Below are positions 17,272 through 25,347 of a stretch of DNA of 55,206 nucleotides, one piece after another. Where the stretch lies: contig JAHDQK010000034.1 of assembly GCA_018433885.1 (NCBI GenBank), positions 1 to 55,206 on the forward strand, written 5' to 3'. The DNA is from Candidatus Cloacimonadota bacterium. Its GTDB lineage: Bacteria > Cloacimonadota > Cloacimonadia > Cloacimonadales > Cloacimonadaceae. Below the pieces are notes generated by a model. That model had not been told where the DNA came from and ran no database searches. It saw nothing but the letters and a program-made list of their open reading frames with translations. The position numbers were made by a program, and so were the translations under genes. Within the stretch, counting starts at the first letter, position 1, and every line of letters begins with the position of its first letter.

Positions 17272-19338
17272 CTATCTGATTCCGGCAAGCCTGAGCATTT
17301 CGGCAAAGCTCTTTGTTCCGTCGCTCTGCTCTGATTCATCAATAACTGCTTGGGGTGCTGTAAGCATCGGTGTCTGGATGAAGGTGGGATTGGCAGCTTG
17401 AGTTATTGTTTTGATATGGGGACTGAGCAGCCTATCCACTGCCTCCTGAGTGCTCTTTACCAAGACTTTGGTTCTTTGCTCCGTCTGTCTTTGCAGTTTC
17501 TTGATCTGCTGATATTCCTTGTTCAGTTCCTTCCGGGCTATGGGCTGATCTGCTGCCAGTTTGATAAAGGGATGCTGTGCCCTGCGCAGTTCTGACTGGC
17601 AGATGAACTGGTCTTTAGTATCATAGACCAGTATCCATCTGATGTCTGCCGGGTCATAGCGAAAGATGATAGGCTTGCCGATGTGATTTATCAGTTCTGG
17701 ATGCCAGTAATGCAGCTTGCCCCAGATGATGCCTTCACTGCGAACTGCCTTTCTCTCTGCCGAGAGCATCAGGAAGTTCAGTTCAGAGGGCTCAATGAAT
17801 CGCTCGCCTGCGATCTCAGCAGTCCTGAATACATCCCAGGGTGTCTTGCCAGCCAAAGCACTATGCGGCGTCTCACCATAAATGTGTCTAATGTAGAAAC
17901 CGATCATACTCATGGCTTCTTCTATCGTAGGTGGTTCGGCCTTGTAGAGTTTCTTTGCCCATTTCTCGTTACGCATCAGAGTGGCAGGTTTATCCTCAAC
18001 TGAAGCACCCCGGAAAGATGAGACGAAGCGTTCAAACTGCTCCTGAAAGGTCTGAAAGAACCGCTCTATCACCTTGGCCTTGGCATTATAGCTTTCGGCA
18101 AACACCGCCTCGATCTTCAGCTTGGGAAAGATACCTCCCAGTTCCTTTGCCAGATCATGGTTTTCCCATTTGTCATGAAAGAGCTTACTCTTGAAGGCTT
18201 TGCCATTATCCAGATAGACATATCGGGGTAAGAAGGCAAAGGGCTGGTTGGTTTCTTCTCTGGCGTTGACATTGGTATTGCTATCCCTATCTTGCCACTG
18301 GGCTGTATTCAGAAAGCCGTTGCGGAAGGCAGCCAGGATATGCTGGCTATCCTCGGTAAAGGCAAGAGAAGCTCCCACCGGATAACGGCTTGCCCAATCC
18401 AGCACCAGAATCAACATCATCCGCTTTGCCTTACCGGTTTTGGGATCAAGGATATCAAAGGCAAGCTTGTGTCCATCCGCAACCCAGACATCACCAACCT
18501 TAAGCAAGCTGCTGTCTCTGTGGATGGTCTTGATGATATGCTCTGCCACAAACTTGCTGCCCATGCGAGCCTGTTGCCAGATATCTGGATTGTTATTCCT
18601 GAAGTCTGTGCACCACCTTCTCAGGGTGGGAATGCTGCTCCTCGATTCAAAGTAGCCAAGCCGGGCTTGGGCTTTCAGCAGTTTGATGGCAGAACCGATC
18701 TTGATACGATTGGGATGCAGTAGCATGCTCAGCAGGATTTGGCTCTCAAGCTCTGATACCCTGCGTTTCCGGATAGTGTTCCAATTGCTGTGTACAAGAG
18801 CAAACATGTTGTAGTCCGATTGCAGATATTGCTCTATCCAGGTGCGGATAGTCCGCTCACAGCGTTTGTTCCGCATTTGATACAGTTCCGGCACCAATAA
18901 TCCACGGTTGTAATCAAGCACTATCTGTTTCCATTCCTCAGTTCTGGATTCACAATCACGCAGCCGGTTCAGCACAACAGAGCAGAAATGTCCCAGCAGT
19001 TTTGCCTCTTCCAATCTCCGCAAAGGCAGATTGGCATCTTTGCTCAGATCAGGATACTCCGTTACTGAGTGATCTTTTTCCTCAGCAGTGATAGCTTGAT
19101 GCCCATCCTGAGATAAAGTTGGTTCACCACACAAACCAACTTTGGGTTCATTAATACCTGGCACTGTGACACAATTCTCGGGAGATAATATGTCACAGCG
19201 CTCAAAGCCTCTCCCATTCAGCATCTCCGGCATTTCATGTTCTTCCTGAACCACTGTGACAGTTGTCACAGTGCTTAATTTGTCACAGTGGTCTTGCCAT
19301 AAATCACCCTTCCGATGAGCTTCAAAAGTCGCTTTCAT
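17272..19338 (-). CDS. DDE transposase (MuA/TniA/TnsB-like)
   Basis: 688 residues from the ATG at 19338, which has a GGGAGG site; a frame from 19386 has no such site. N-terminal helix-turn-helix-like DNA-binding regions precede an rve-type catalytic core with D288 (VADGHK), D377 (YLDNGKAF) and E425 (KVIERFF). A Mu-transposase C-terminal beta domain follows at about 545-610 (IIFRYDPADIRWILVYD). All three catalytic residues are present, so it may be active. The first 70 or so codons overlap several CCACTGTGACA sites, so coding sequence and binding sites are superimposed. Confidence 0.9.
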   Translation of the reverse strand: MKATFEAHRKGDLWQDHCDKLSTVTTVTVVQEEHEMPEMLNGRGFERCDILSPENCVTVPGINEPKVGLCGEPTLSQDGHQAITAEEKDHSVTEYPDLSKDANLPLRRLEEAKLLGHFCSVVLNRLRDCESRTEEWKQIVLDYNRGLLVPELYQMRNKRCERTIRTWIEQYLQSDYNMFALVHSNWNTIRKRRVSELESQILLSMLLHPNRIKIGSAIKLLKAQARLGYFESRSSIPTLRRWCTDFRNNNPDIWQQARMGSKFVAEHIIKTIHRDSSLLKVGDVWVADGHKLAFDILDPKTGKAKRMMLILVLDWASRYPVGASLAFTEDSQHILAAFRNGFLNTAQWQDRDSNTNVNAREETNQPFAFLPRYVYLDNGKAFKSKLFHDKWENHDLAKELGGIFPKLKIEAVFAESYNAKAKVIERFFQTFQEQFERFVSSFRGASVEDKPATLMRNEKWAKKLYKAEPPTIEEAMSMIGFYIRHIYGETPHSALAGKTPWDVFRTAEIAGERFIEPSELNFLMLSAERKAVRSEGIIWGKLHYWHPELINHIGKPIIFRYDPADIRWILVYDTKDQFICQSELRRAQHPFIKLAADQPIARKELNKEYQQIKKLQRQTEQRTKVLVKSTQEAVDRLLSPHIKTITQAANPTFIQTPMLTAPQAVIDESEQSDGTKSFAEMLRLAGIR
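19161..19291. promoter_or_regulatory. Internal cluster of CACTGTGACA sites inside the transposase 5' coding region
   Basis: Sites at 19162-19171 (CACTGTGACA), 19191-19197 (TGTCACA), 19251-19261 (CCACTGTGACA), 19264-19273 (TGTCACAGTG) and 19281-19291 (TGTCACAGTGG) occur in both orientations within 130 bp. The pair at 19251-19273 forms an inverted repeat with a 2-bp centre. They match the three sites at the right transposon end, suggesting that the same protein binds both, as an operator or transposition enhancer. Confidence 0.55.
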
Positions 19339-19356
19339 CAGCGCCTCCCTTATTAC

Positions 19357-19375
19357 AATAGTAGGTTCTACTATT
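19357..19375. promoter_or_regulatory. Inverted repeat upstream of the transposase start
   Basis: AATAGTAG-GTT-CTACTATT is a perfect 8-bp inverted repeat 19 bp upstream of the transposase ATG (minus strand), covering the expected leader. It is a likely operator for repression of the transposon operon, possibly by the winged-helix protein; the pairing is inference. Confidence 0.45.
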
Positions 19376-19635
19376 CTGTACTGCAATAAGTTGGGAAGTC
19401 CTTTCTGCCGTGAATGCGCTGAGAATACAAGAAATCTACCTCACTAATCCTGGTTAGTGAACCGACCATCTTTTATCTTTAGACCCTGCATCCTTTATTC
19501 CTCAAGAACCAGACAGAAGCATAAGAACCAGTGAAGCAAACCCCTGTTCAAAGCCCATAAACAAATAGCATAAAGACTTTTCCCAAAGCGCTTTAGACCG
19601 AATTCAGACTTGAACCATATCTCCCACACAACCCA

Positions 19636-19865
19636 CCACTGTGACAATAAAAGCCTTAACAAATCTGATGAGCTCTCCAAAAAATCTGATCATCCGAAAC
19701 CAGTCCAAAACCAGCGCAGATTTGCAATAATCTTGATACAAAAACGTCCAGAAACGTCCAAAAACCACTGTGACACAATCCAAAGCCAGTCTTATCTATC
19801 TCTCTGCCTGATAAACCCATACGACCACTGTGACATGTGATATCGATTTGCAGATTTGGGTGAGA
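19636..19865. repeat. Right transposon end: three CCACTGTGACA direct repeats plus a 20-bp terminal repeat
   Basis: CCACTGTGACA occurs at 19636-19646, 19765-19775 and 19825-19835 in the same orientation; the last lies 10 bp before the terminal repeat ATTTGCAGATTTGGGTGAGA (19846-19865). The 300 bp upstream of the transposase contain no gene. The asymmetry with the left end, which has four A/T-rich 20-bp copies and no CACTGTGACA site, resembles the unequal ends of Mu and Tn7. Confidence 0.6.
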
Positions 19866-20121
19866 ACTTATACATGTCCCATTCTTTATACCACGTGTAA
19901 AGTGACACGTTTCTTATCGACATTGTTTTCATAGTGTTCTCGATGTTTTGCCGGAGGTAGGAAGTATAGTGAGCTGTGGGGGCGATTGTAATTATCATCA
20001 AGGCTCACCCTTTTTTTATGCCAACCTATGAGGCACTACCATCACGATATATGATAAGGCAGGTTATGTTCACTTTTTTCCACAATCAAACTGATCTGGA
20101 AGAATCATCGCAAATTATTGC

Positions 20122-20228
20122 TTGACAGCAGGGTGAATTGGAAGATTGTTTCATCAGCCTAAAGACCTAACATAGAATGCCCTCCAAGACGTGGGGAACA
20201 CCGCCCGGTGTTCCCCACTATTTTTTCA
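20122..20228 (+). terminator. Strong hairpin terminator, possibly closing a small RNA
   Basis: GTGGGGAACACC (20191-20202), loop GCCC and GGTGTTCCCCAC (20207-20218) form a perfect 12-bp stem followed by TATTTTTTC, a classic plus-strand terminator. No plus-strand gene ends nearby, but TTGACA lies at 20122-20127, so a transcript of about 70 nt could run from about 20155 to the terminator. The flanking DNA (19866-20283) holds no other feature I can support. The hairpin is certain; the small RNA is speculative. Confidence 0.5.
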
Positions 20229-20283
20229 GGACGTTTTTTTGTACTTATATTTTGCTTGGGATGACTTGATATAAGCCATGCAA

Positions 20284-21027
20284 TCAATTAATGGCAGCTT
20301 TATCTTTTCTGAATCTCAGGCGTTCTTCTTTGCTCATCTTCTCCGTGGCATATTGAATTATCAAACGAGCGGCAGTATTGCGATGCGTGTATAGAAAATC
20401 CTCCACTTCCTTGGGATGCTCTTTCCAAAGTTCGCGCAGGAACCAGCCAGTACCTTGGTGCACCACTCGTTCTGGATCTGTCATCAGGATCTCGATGAAG
20501 CTCATCATTTGTTTGGGATCCTGGAGTTTCTTGATCTTTATCATGCTCACGGGGCAGGCTCTACGGGTCCAGCGGGATTTTGAACTCAGCCAAGGAGCAA
20601 AATCCTCGTAGGTTACGATTCCCTTCAAGAGGAACCAGGGCGTGATCTTGGTGCAGAGATTATCTGCGTGCGCCCAGTTGTTTACACCAAAATCGAACCA
20701 CAGTTTCAGTTCATCAAAGGATTGTCTGTCACACATATCCAGTTTAGCATCCAAAAGCAATATTGCCAAGCTGCCCATCTCAAACTTGGAATGATGCAGC
20801 AATAGTTTGCCAAGTTCCAGGATCTGTTTGGCATTCAATTGAGGATAACTTTGCAGGATATCCTGTTTAAGTGTAATGAGTTCAGAATCATCTGCTCCCC
20901 ACGCGTCGTAGCCTTCTTTGAAATAGCGGGAGTATTTCAGAACATTCTGCGGGTTTGCCTTTGCCGAGAGGCGAGCCTCGGCTACATCCATAATCTCTTT
21001 GAAAAGTCGTGCTTCTTTGATATGCAT
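20284..21027 (-). CDS. DNA alkylation repair protein, AlkD-like HEAT-repeat family
   Basis: 247 residues from the ATG at 21027, which has GGTGG 5 bp upstream; a GTG three codons earlier is possible. The protein is all-helical with tandem HEAT-like repeats. It carries the family's tryptophan/arginine-rich pattern WLSSKSRWTRRACPVSMIK (about 150-168) and a C-terminal WFLRELWKEHP. AlkD glycosylases remove cationic alkylated bases such as 3- and 7-methylpurines without base flipping. The length is normal for the family. It stands alone on the minus strand. Confidence 0.85.
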   Translation of the reverse strand: MHIKEARLFKEIMDVAEARLSAKANPQNVLKYSRYFKEGYDAWGADDSELITLKQDILQSYPQLNAKQILELGKLLLHHSKFEMGSLAILLLDAKLDMCDRQSFDELKLWFDFGVNNWAHADNLCTKITPWFLLKGIVTYEDFAPWLSSKSRWTRRACPVSMIKIKKLQDPKQMMSFIEILMTDPERVVHQGTGWFLRELWKEHPKEVEDFLYTHRNTAARLIIQYATEKMSKEERLRFRKDKAAIN

Positions 21028-21540
21028 ATTGACCACCTTCTATCAGAGCTTTTTGCGAGTTTTATCTTTGAACTACATCATGGATTCTCAGATATTTGTC
21101 AAGCGTGGTAGCATGGATATGTTTCAATCCATTTTAAAAAATCACAGCCGCTTGCATCCTCTCCCATTCCCCCTAGCATTCGCAAAGCGGGACCCAAGCT
21201 ACCTCGATGCAGTATCGACTGCTGATTGACGCCTTGGCGATTGCTTCTATGAAAGGGGATGGTGCGGGGATTCGATTATCTGTATGGCATTGGGTGCGTG
21301 GGAGGTTTGTATCGTGCTGCACATTCCCTGTGCCTTGTATCACCCTTGGCGGGGATAAGTATGCCGCATTGAAAAATGACGCGGTAGTATGGAATGTAGA
21401 ACGATGGAATTCAACAAACCCAATATCTCCGATATGTATGAATATGCCACTTTTAACGGTGTTTGAAAATAGAATCCGGAATTTTATATCCGATGATTCC
21501 AAACCCCCGAATAATGGAAACGTCAGAATGACGTGACCGT

Positions 21541-21599
21541 AAAAAAGCCCCAACGGAGCGACACCGATCATAGCGAGGGTACGTAGCGAAGCCCCTCGC
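21541..21599 (-). repeat. Dispersed palindromic repeat, copy 1
   Basis: Read on the minus strand this holds GCGAGGGGCTTCGCTACG, then CCCTCGCTATGATCGGTGTC and CTCCGTTGGGGC. Nearly the same sequence occurs on the plus strand at 54763-54825. CGAGGG and CCCTCG can pair as a stem. The surrounding gene-free interval (21028-21679) contains no convincing gene; its open frames are short and are built on this repeat family. Confidence 0.65.
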
Positions 21600-21679
21600 A
21601 GTAAGGTTCAAAACGATCCCAAAGCCCCTTGTTACTCTCTCATTTGAGTTAAGCTGGGTGATTCTATGATGGAAGGGAT

Positions 21680-22117
21680 CTATTCGGAGCTTTCGATGGG
21701 GCAGTTGATCGACCATCTGATGCCAAATTTATCGATCAGATTGCCATAGTAATCTCCCCAAAAGGCGGCGTGTAGATCCATGATTATCGTAGCTCCCTGG
21801 CTTAGGGCTTTCCAGACCCGCTCTGTTTCTTCCTTATCGCTCAAAGCGATCATCAATTCCATATTGGAGCCGGGTTGTGCATTTTGACCAAAAGATTCAT
21901 GCACATCAGAACCCATCAGGCTGATGTTTTCGTTGATTGGCAGGCTCATGTGCATGATCATGTTTTTCATCTCTTCCGGTAGGGTATAACCCTCTTCAGA
22001 TGGCATTTCAGAGAATCTGCCCACATAGCTGAATTCTCCGCCAAAGATGGTTTTGTAGAATGTGAAAGCTTCAAAGCAGTTACCATTAAAGTTGAGATAA
22101 GGGTGGATGGTGATCAT
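21680..22117 (-). CDS. VOC-superfamily (PhnB-like) protein
   Basis: 145 residues. It starts with ITIHPYLNFNGNCFEAFTFY, the typical opening of PhnB/YjdN-type members of the vicinal-oxygen-chelate fold, and ends with FWGDYYGNLIDKFGIRWSIN, the second conserved beta-alpha unit. The length is normal for the family. Members bind metals or small molecules, and many have no known substrate. It is a single gene with a small gap to a divergent neighbour, the glycerol dehydrogenase. Confidence 0.88.
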   Translation of the reverse strand: MITIHPYLNFNGNCFEAFTFYKTIFGGEFSYVGRFSEMPSEEGYTLPEEMKNMIMHMSLPINENISLMGSDVHESFGQNAQPGSNMELMIALSDKEETERVWKALSQGATIIMDLHAAFWGDYYGNLIDKFGIRWSINCPIESSE

Positions 22118-22194
22118 CGTTTCTCCTATTGAATCAAGATTTTCTGAGAAGATAATCCAGAGACTTTATGTTTGCAAACTGGGAATAGAAAATA

Positions 22195-22222
22195 TTGACA
22201 GCTTTGCCTTCCCGTATAGAGT
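22195..22222 (+). promoter_or_regulatory. Candidate promoter of the glycerol dehydrogenase gene
   Basis: TTGACA at 22195-22200 is followed by TATAGAGT (22215-22222), giving a spacing of 14-16 bp depending on the hexamer chosen. It lies about 45 bp upstream of a strong GGGAGGAG ribosome site. Confidence 0.4.
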
Positions 22223-22264
22223 GCACTTCATGAATTTGTGACGTAAAAAGATAGGGAGGAGATC

Positions 22265-23356
22265 ATGATCCAGAAAGCCATGTTTCCGGGTAAGTACTTG
22301 CAAGGCGCGGGTGCCCTGAGTGAGTTGCCTCACTTGGTAAACCAATTGGGCAGTAAAGCGCTTTTGCTGGCATCGCCCTCAGTGCTCAACAGTGTTTTAC
22401 CCAAATGGGGCGCTGGGCTATCCCACCCCCAAATCTTGCGGGAGCAATTTCGGGGGGAGTGTAGCCGGGAGGAATTGAACAGGATAACGGTGTTGATTCA
22501 GAGAAATGGTATCGACCTGATGATCGGAATGGGTGGGGGCAAGACTATCGATACAGCCAAGATCGTGACGGATTGGGCAGGTATTCCCGTGATCGTGGTT
22601 CCCACCATTGCTTCCACGGATGCACCATGCAGCGGTTGTGCGGTTTGTTACAGTCCGGAAGGCGTTTTTGAGGAAGTTCTGTACCAAAAAAGCAATCCTG
22701 GGGCTGTAGTGGTGGATCTTAACATCATTGCTTCTGCTCCAGTGCGTTATTTGGTATCCGGGATGGGCGATGCTCTCGCTACCTGGTTTGAAGCCCGTTC
22801 CTGCGAGAGAACAAAATCCTTGAACGAATGCGGGGGGCATAGTACCTTAAGCGGTATCGGAATCGCTAAACTCTGCTATCAGAGCCTTCTGGAATACGGT
22901 TTTTCGGCAAAACTCGCCAATGAAAGGGAATTGGTTACGCCAGCTTTGGCAAACATCGCCGAGGCAAACATCCTACTCAGTGGCATTGGTTTTGAAAGCT
23001 GTGGGATCGCTTGTGCTCATGCCGTGCACAATGGGCTCACGGTTCTGGAAGAAACTCACTCTTGGTTCCATGGGGAGAAGGTGGCGTTTGGTGTATTGAC
23101 GGGATTACACCTTAGCTCTGCCAGCATGCAAGAGCTGGAAGAAGTTTATGGTTTCTGCGATAAGGTGGGTTTACCCACTACTCTTGCCGATATTGGAGTA
23201 GATAGTTCCCAAAGGGACAGACTGATGCTGGTGGCTGAGGAAAGCTGCAAACCTGGATCATCGATGCATAAGGAAGCGGGGGATATCAGCCCTTCGCTGG
23301 TCTTGGATGCCATGCTGATGGCGGATGCCATGGGCACGAAACGTCACGGAGGCTAG
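22265..23356 (+). CDS. gldA: Glycerol dehydrogenase (iron/zinc alcohol dehydrogenase family)
   Basis: 363 residues, ATG with GGGAGGAG upstream. It should oxidise glycerol to dihydroxyacetone with NAD. The NAD-binding stretch GMGGGKTIDTAK lies at about 92-103, and the specific PTIASTDAPCS motif follows. The metal ligands expected for the family are visible: D169 (GMGDALATW), H252 (CAHAVH) and H269 (WFHGEK). Length and motif order match GldA throughout. It is transcribed alone, with a promoter-like site upstream and a hairpin downstream. Confidence 0.92.
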   Translation: MIQKAMFPGKYLQGAGALSELPHLVNQLGSKALLLASPSVLNSVLPKWGAGLSHPQILREQFRGECSREELNRITVLIQRNGIDLMIGMGGGKTIDTAKIVTDWAGIPVIVVPTIASTDAPCSGCAVCYSPEGVFEEVLYQKSNPGAVVVDLNIIASAPVRYLVSGMGDALATWFEARSCERTKSLNECGGHSTLSGIGIAKLCYQSLLEYGFSAKLANERELVTPALANIAEANILLSGIGFESCGIACAHAVHNGLTVLEETHSWFHGEKVAFGVLTGLHLSSASMQELEEVYGFCDKVGLPTTLADIGVDSSQRDRLMLVAEESCKPGSSMHKEAGDISPSLVLDAMLMADAMGTKRHGG

Positions 23357-23378
23357 GAAAGCTCTTAAACAATTGTGT

Positions 23379-23397
23379 CGCCCCTCGGGGGCGTTTC
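23379..23397 (+). terminator. Hairpin after the glycerol dehydrogenase gene
   Basis: CGCCCC-TCG-GGGGCG is a perfect 6-bp GC stem followed by only TTTCTGG, so it is a weak or moderate intrinsic terminator 23 bp after the stop codon. The next 190 bp hold no gene. Confidence 0.5.
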
Positions 23398-23588
23398 TGG
23401 TCCTTTCATATACTCTCCATTGATAGATTTCATTGGTTCTAATTGTTATCCATGCTTGAATGTAAGAACATCATGTCCTGTAAATACTTGTGGGCAGATA
23501 ATAAGGTCCGGTAGCTAAAGCGGGAATTGTGCGATGAATGTAGTAAAACGGGCAAAACCAAACTGAGACATACGCTTACAAAATCCTC

Positions 23589-23616
23589 TTGACAAAAATC
23601 GTATAACGCATATAGT
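23589..23616 (+). promoter_or_regulatory. Promoter of the prenyl synthase operon
   Basis: TTGACA (23589-23594), a 16-bp spacer and TATAGT (23611-23616) form one of the best promoter matches in the window, about 50 bp upstream of the first gene of a seven-gene operon. Confidence 0.6.
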
Positions 23617-23667
23617 CGATGGCGTCAGGTGAAATACGCATGAAAATGCTTTGACAAGGGAGATGAA

Positions 23668-24558
23668 TTGCTGTTACAGAAGTATTTTGAGACACGAATG
23701 CAGATGGTTGAAGAGTGCCTGAATGAAGTACTTAGCTTCGACAAGCGCTATGCCGGTCAATTGAAAGAAGCAATCACAAAAGCCGTGATTCCCGGCGGCA
23801 AGCGCTGGCGGCCACTATTGCTGATATCCATCTATGAAATGCTTACCGGGCTGAAGAAGAACAATAAACAGCTACCGGACGTTGTGAAAGCAGCCTGTGC
23901 GGTGGAATTGGCGCATAACGCGGCATTGGTGCATGATGATCTACCCAGCGTGATGAACAAAAAAGAGCGCCGCGGTCACCCTGCGATTCATCACGAATAT
24001 GGTAACGCTGTGGCGATCCTGGCAAGCGATGCGCTATATACTCTTGCCTTTGAGCTGATGGGCGGGATCAAAGACGCCACCAAAGCCAATCTGGCAATCC
24101 GTAGCTTGGCAATAAACAGCAAGAGCTACGGGATGATCGGGGGCCAGGCAATCGATCTTGCCAGCAAGCGGAAGATAATGAAGATCAATACATTGCGTTT
24201 TATAGATATGAAGAAAGTGGGCTCCCTGCTACTGGCAAGCTCCGAGATCGCTTGCATTATGGCAGGAGCGGATGAAAATAGCAGACAGATCCTAAATACA
24301 TACGCTGTAAACTTGGGAATGGCATATCAGATGATCGAAGATATCGAGAAAGATTATGCCAGGGGCAGCGATGCCCTGGATTTCTCGGATGACTATGTCC
24401 CGGTTTCCAAAGCCAGCTACACTGGTCTCTTGGGCTTCGATAAAGCGCGCAAACAGGTGGAGAGTCTGCTGGATGATTGCGCACGTAGCATCAAACCGTA
24501 TCCAAACAACGCGGTTCTGATGGAGTTTATCCAAATGATCGGCGAGAGGTTACCCTGA
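23668..24558 (+). CDS. Polyprenyl-synthetase family protein with degenerate aspartate motifs
   Basis: 296 residues from a TTG start with GGGAGATG upstream. The fold is clear: GGKRWRPLLL (43-52), VHDDLP (88-93), a GNAVAILASDALYTLAFE stretch and GGQAIDLAS (158-166). Both metal-binding aspartate motifs are altered. The first reads DDLPSVMNKKERRG, so the third aspartate of DDxxxxD is M96. The second reads E224-D-I-E-K228 instead of DDxxD. Active farnesyl or geranylgeranyl synthases keep these residues. It may be a regulatory subunit, a changed-specificity enzyme or non-catalytic. It leads an operon with lipid- and polysaccharide-type genes. Confidence 0.82.
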   Translation: MLLQKYFETRMQMVEECLNEVLSFDKRYAGQLKEAITKAVIPGGKRWRPLLLISIYEMLTGLKKNNKQLPDVVKAACAVELAHNAALVHDDLPSVMNKKERRGHPAIHHEYGNAVAILASDALYTLAFELMGGIKDATKANLAIRSLAINSKSYGMIGGQAIDLASKRKIMKINTLRFIDMKKVGSLLLASSEIACIMAGADENSRQILNTYAVNLGMAYQMIEDIEKDYARGSDALDFSDDYVPVSKASYTGLLGFDKARKQVESLLDDCARSIKPYPNNAVLMEFIQMIGERLP

Positions 24559-24564
24559 TTTTCC

Positions 24565-25347
24565 ATGATAGACATTCACAGTCATTTGATTCCCAATATC
24601 GACGACGGCTCTCAAGACATCTCCCACAGTATTGCTCAACTTAAGTTGATGGAAGCTGGAGGGGTGAACGGACTGTTTCTCACTTCTCATTATTTCCGGG
24701 GGCATTATCATTATAGCCGCGAGGAATACGATAAACGCAAGAATACTCTGGTTGAAGCGGCAAAAGCTGCAGGAATCGGGATCAAACTGCATAGCGGATT
24801 TGAGATATTCGTCCAGCCCGGGATAGTGGAAGACATCAAGGAGAAAAACCTTACTATGGGGGATAGCAAGTATATTCTCGTAGAAAGCGAGCTAAATGGC
24901 TTGCCTTCAGATTTTTATGCAAATGTATTCCCTCTTTTGAGAGCAGGATACCGCCCCATCCTGGCGCATGCGGAACGTTATGTGAGCATGATGAAAAAAC
25001 CCAACAGAGCACGGGAAATGAACGATAAAAACATCTATGTCCAGACCAATGCCGGTTCCCTGCTTGGTCTGTATGGCGAAAAAGTACGGCAAACAGCCTG
25101 GATAATGATCGAAAACGGTTGGTCACACTTCCTGGCTTCCGACGACCATGTCCGGGGGGATTACCAAGTGATGTTCGATGCTCATCAACTGATCTGCGAA
25201 AGAATCGATAAACACACGGCAGATCTGCTTTGTCACGACTTTCCCGGGATGATCGCAAACGGGGAAAATGTGCCTTATACCTATGTGCATGTACATCGCC
25301 CCCGTAAACACCACAGACGCAGTTTTTTCCGGAGATTGTTTGGCTAA
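24565..25347 (+). CDS. PHP-family tyrosine-protein phosphatase, CpsB/YwqE type
   Basis: 260 residues, ATG 6 bp after the prenyl synthase stop. The N-terminus IDIHSHLIPNIDDGS (H5, H7, D13, D14) is the diagnostic opening of CpsB/CapC phosphatases. Further PHP metal ligands appear in TSHYFRGHYH, LAHAERY and SDDHVRG. Known members dephosphorylate bacterial tyrosine kinases that control capsule and exopolysaccharide export. No partner BY-kinase gene is present in this operon, so its target is unknown. It overlaps the next gene by 8 bp. Confidence 0.9.
   Translation: MIDIHSHLIPNIDDGSQDISHSIAQLKLMEAGGVNGLFLTSHYFRGHYHYSREEYDKRKNTLVEAAKAAGIGIKLHSGFEIFVQPGIVEDIKEKNLTMGDSKYILVESELNGLPSDFYANVFPLLRAGYRPILAHAERYVSMMKKPNRAREMNDKNIYVQTNAGSLLGLYGEKVRQTAWIMIENGWSHFLASDDHVRGDYQVMFDAHQLICERIDKHTADLLCHDFPGMIANGENVPYTYVHVHRPRKHHRRSFFRRLFG

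Larger units (their letters stand above)
15836..19865 (-). mobile_element. Mu/Tn7-related DDE transposon with three genes
   Basis: About 4 kb. Three genes on the minus strand (transposase, AAA+ ATPase, winged-helix protein) lie between terminal repeats in opposite orientation. The left end has four copies, at about 15836-15856, 15858-15877, 15899-15918 and 15921-15940. Read on the minus strand these are of the form ATTTGCAATAATCGTGATAC or ATTTGAAAAAATGGTGATAC. The right end has ATTTGCAGATTTGGGTGAGA at 19846-19865, so the GTGA side faces outward at both ends. CCACTGTGACA sites cluster at the right end. Exact termini and target duplication could not be fixed; boundaries are the outermost recognisable repeats. 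Confidence 0.75.

Noticed and set aside
21173-21571. Open frames of 109-132 codons between the AlkD-like and VOC genes
   Set aside because: They overlap on opposite strands, lack initiation signals and run through a dispersed repeat.
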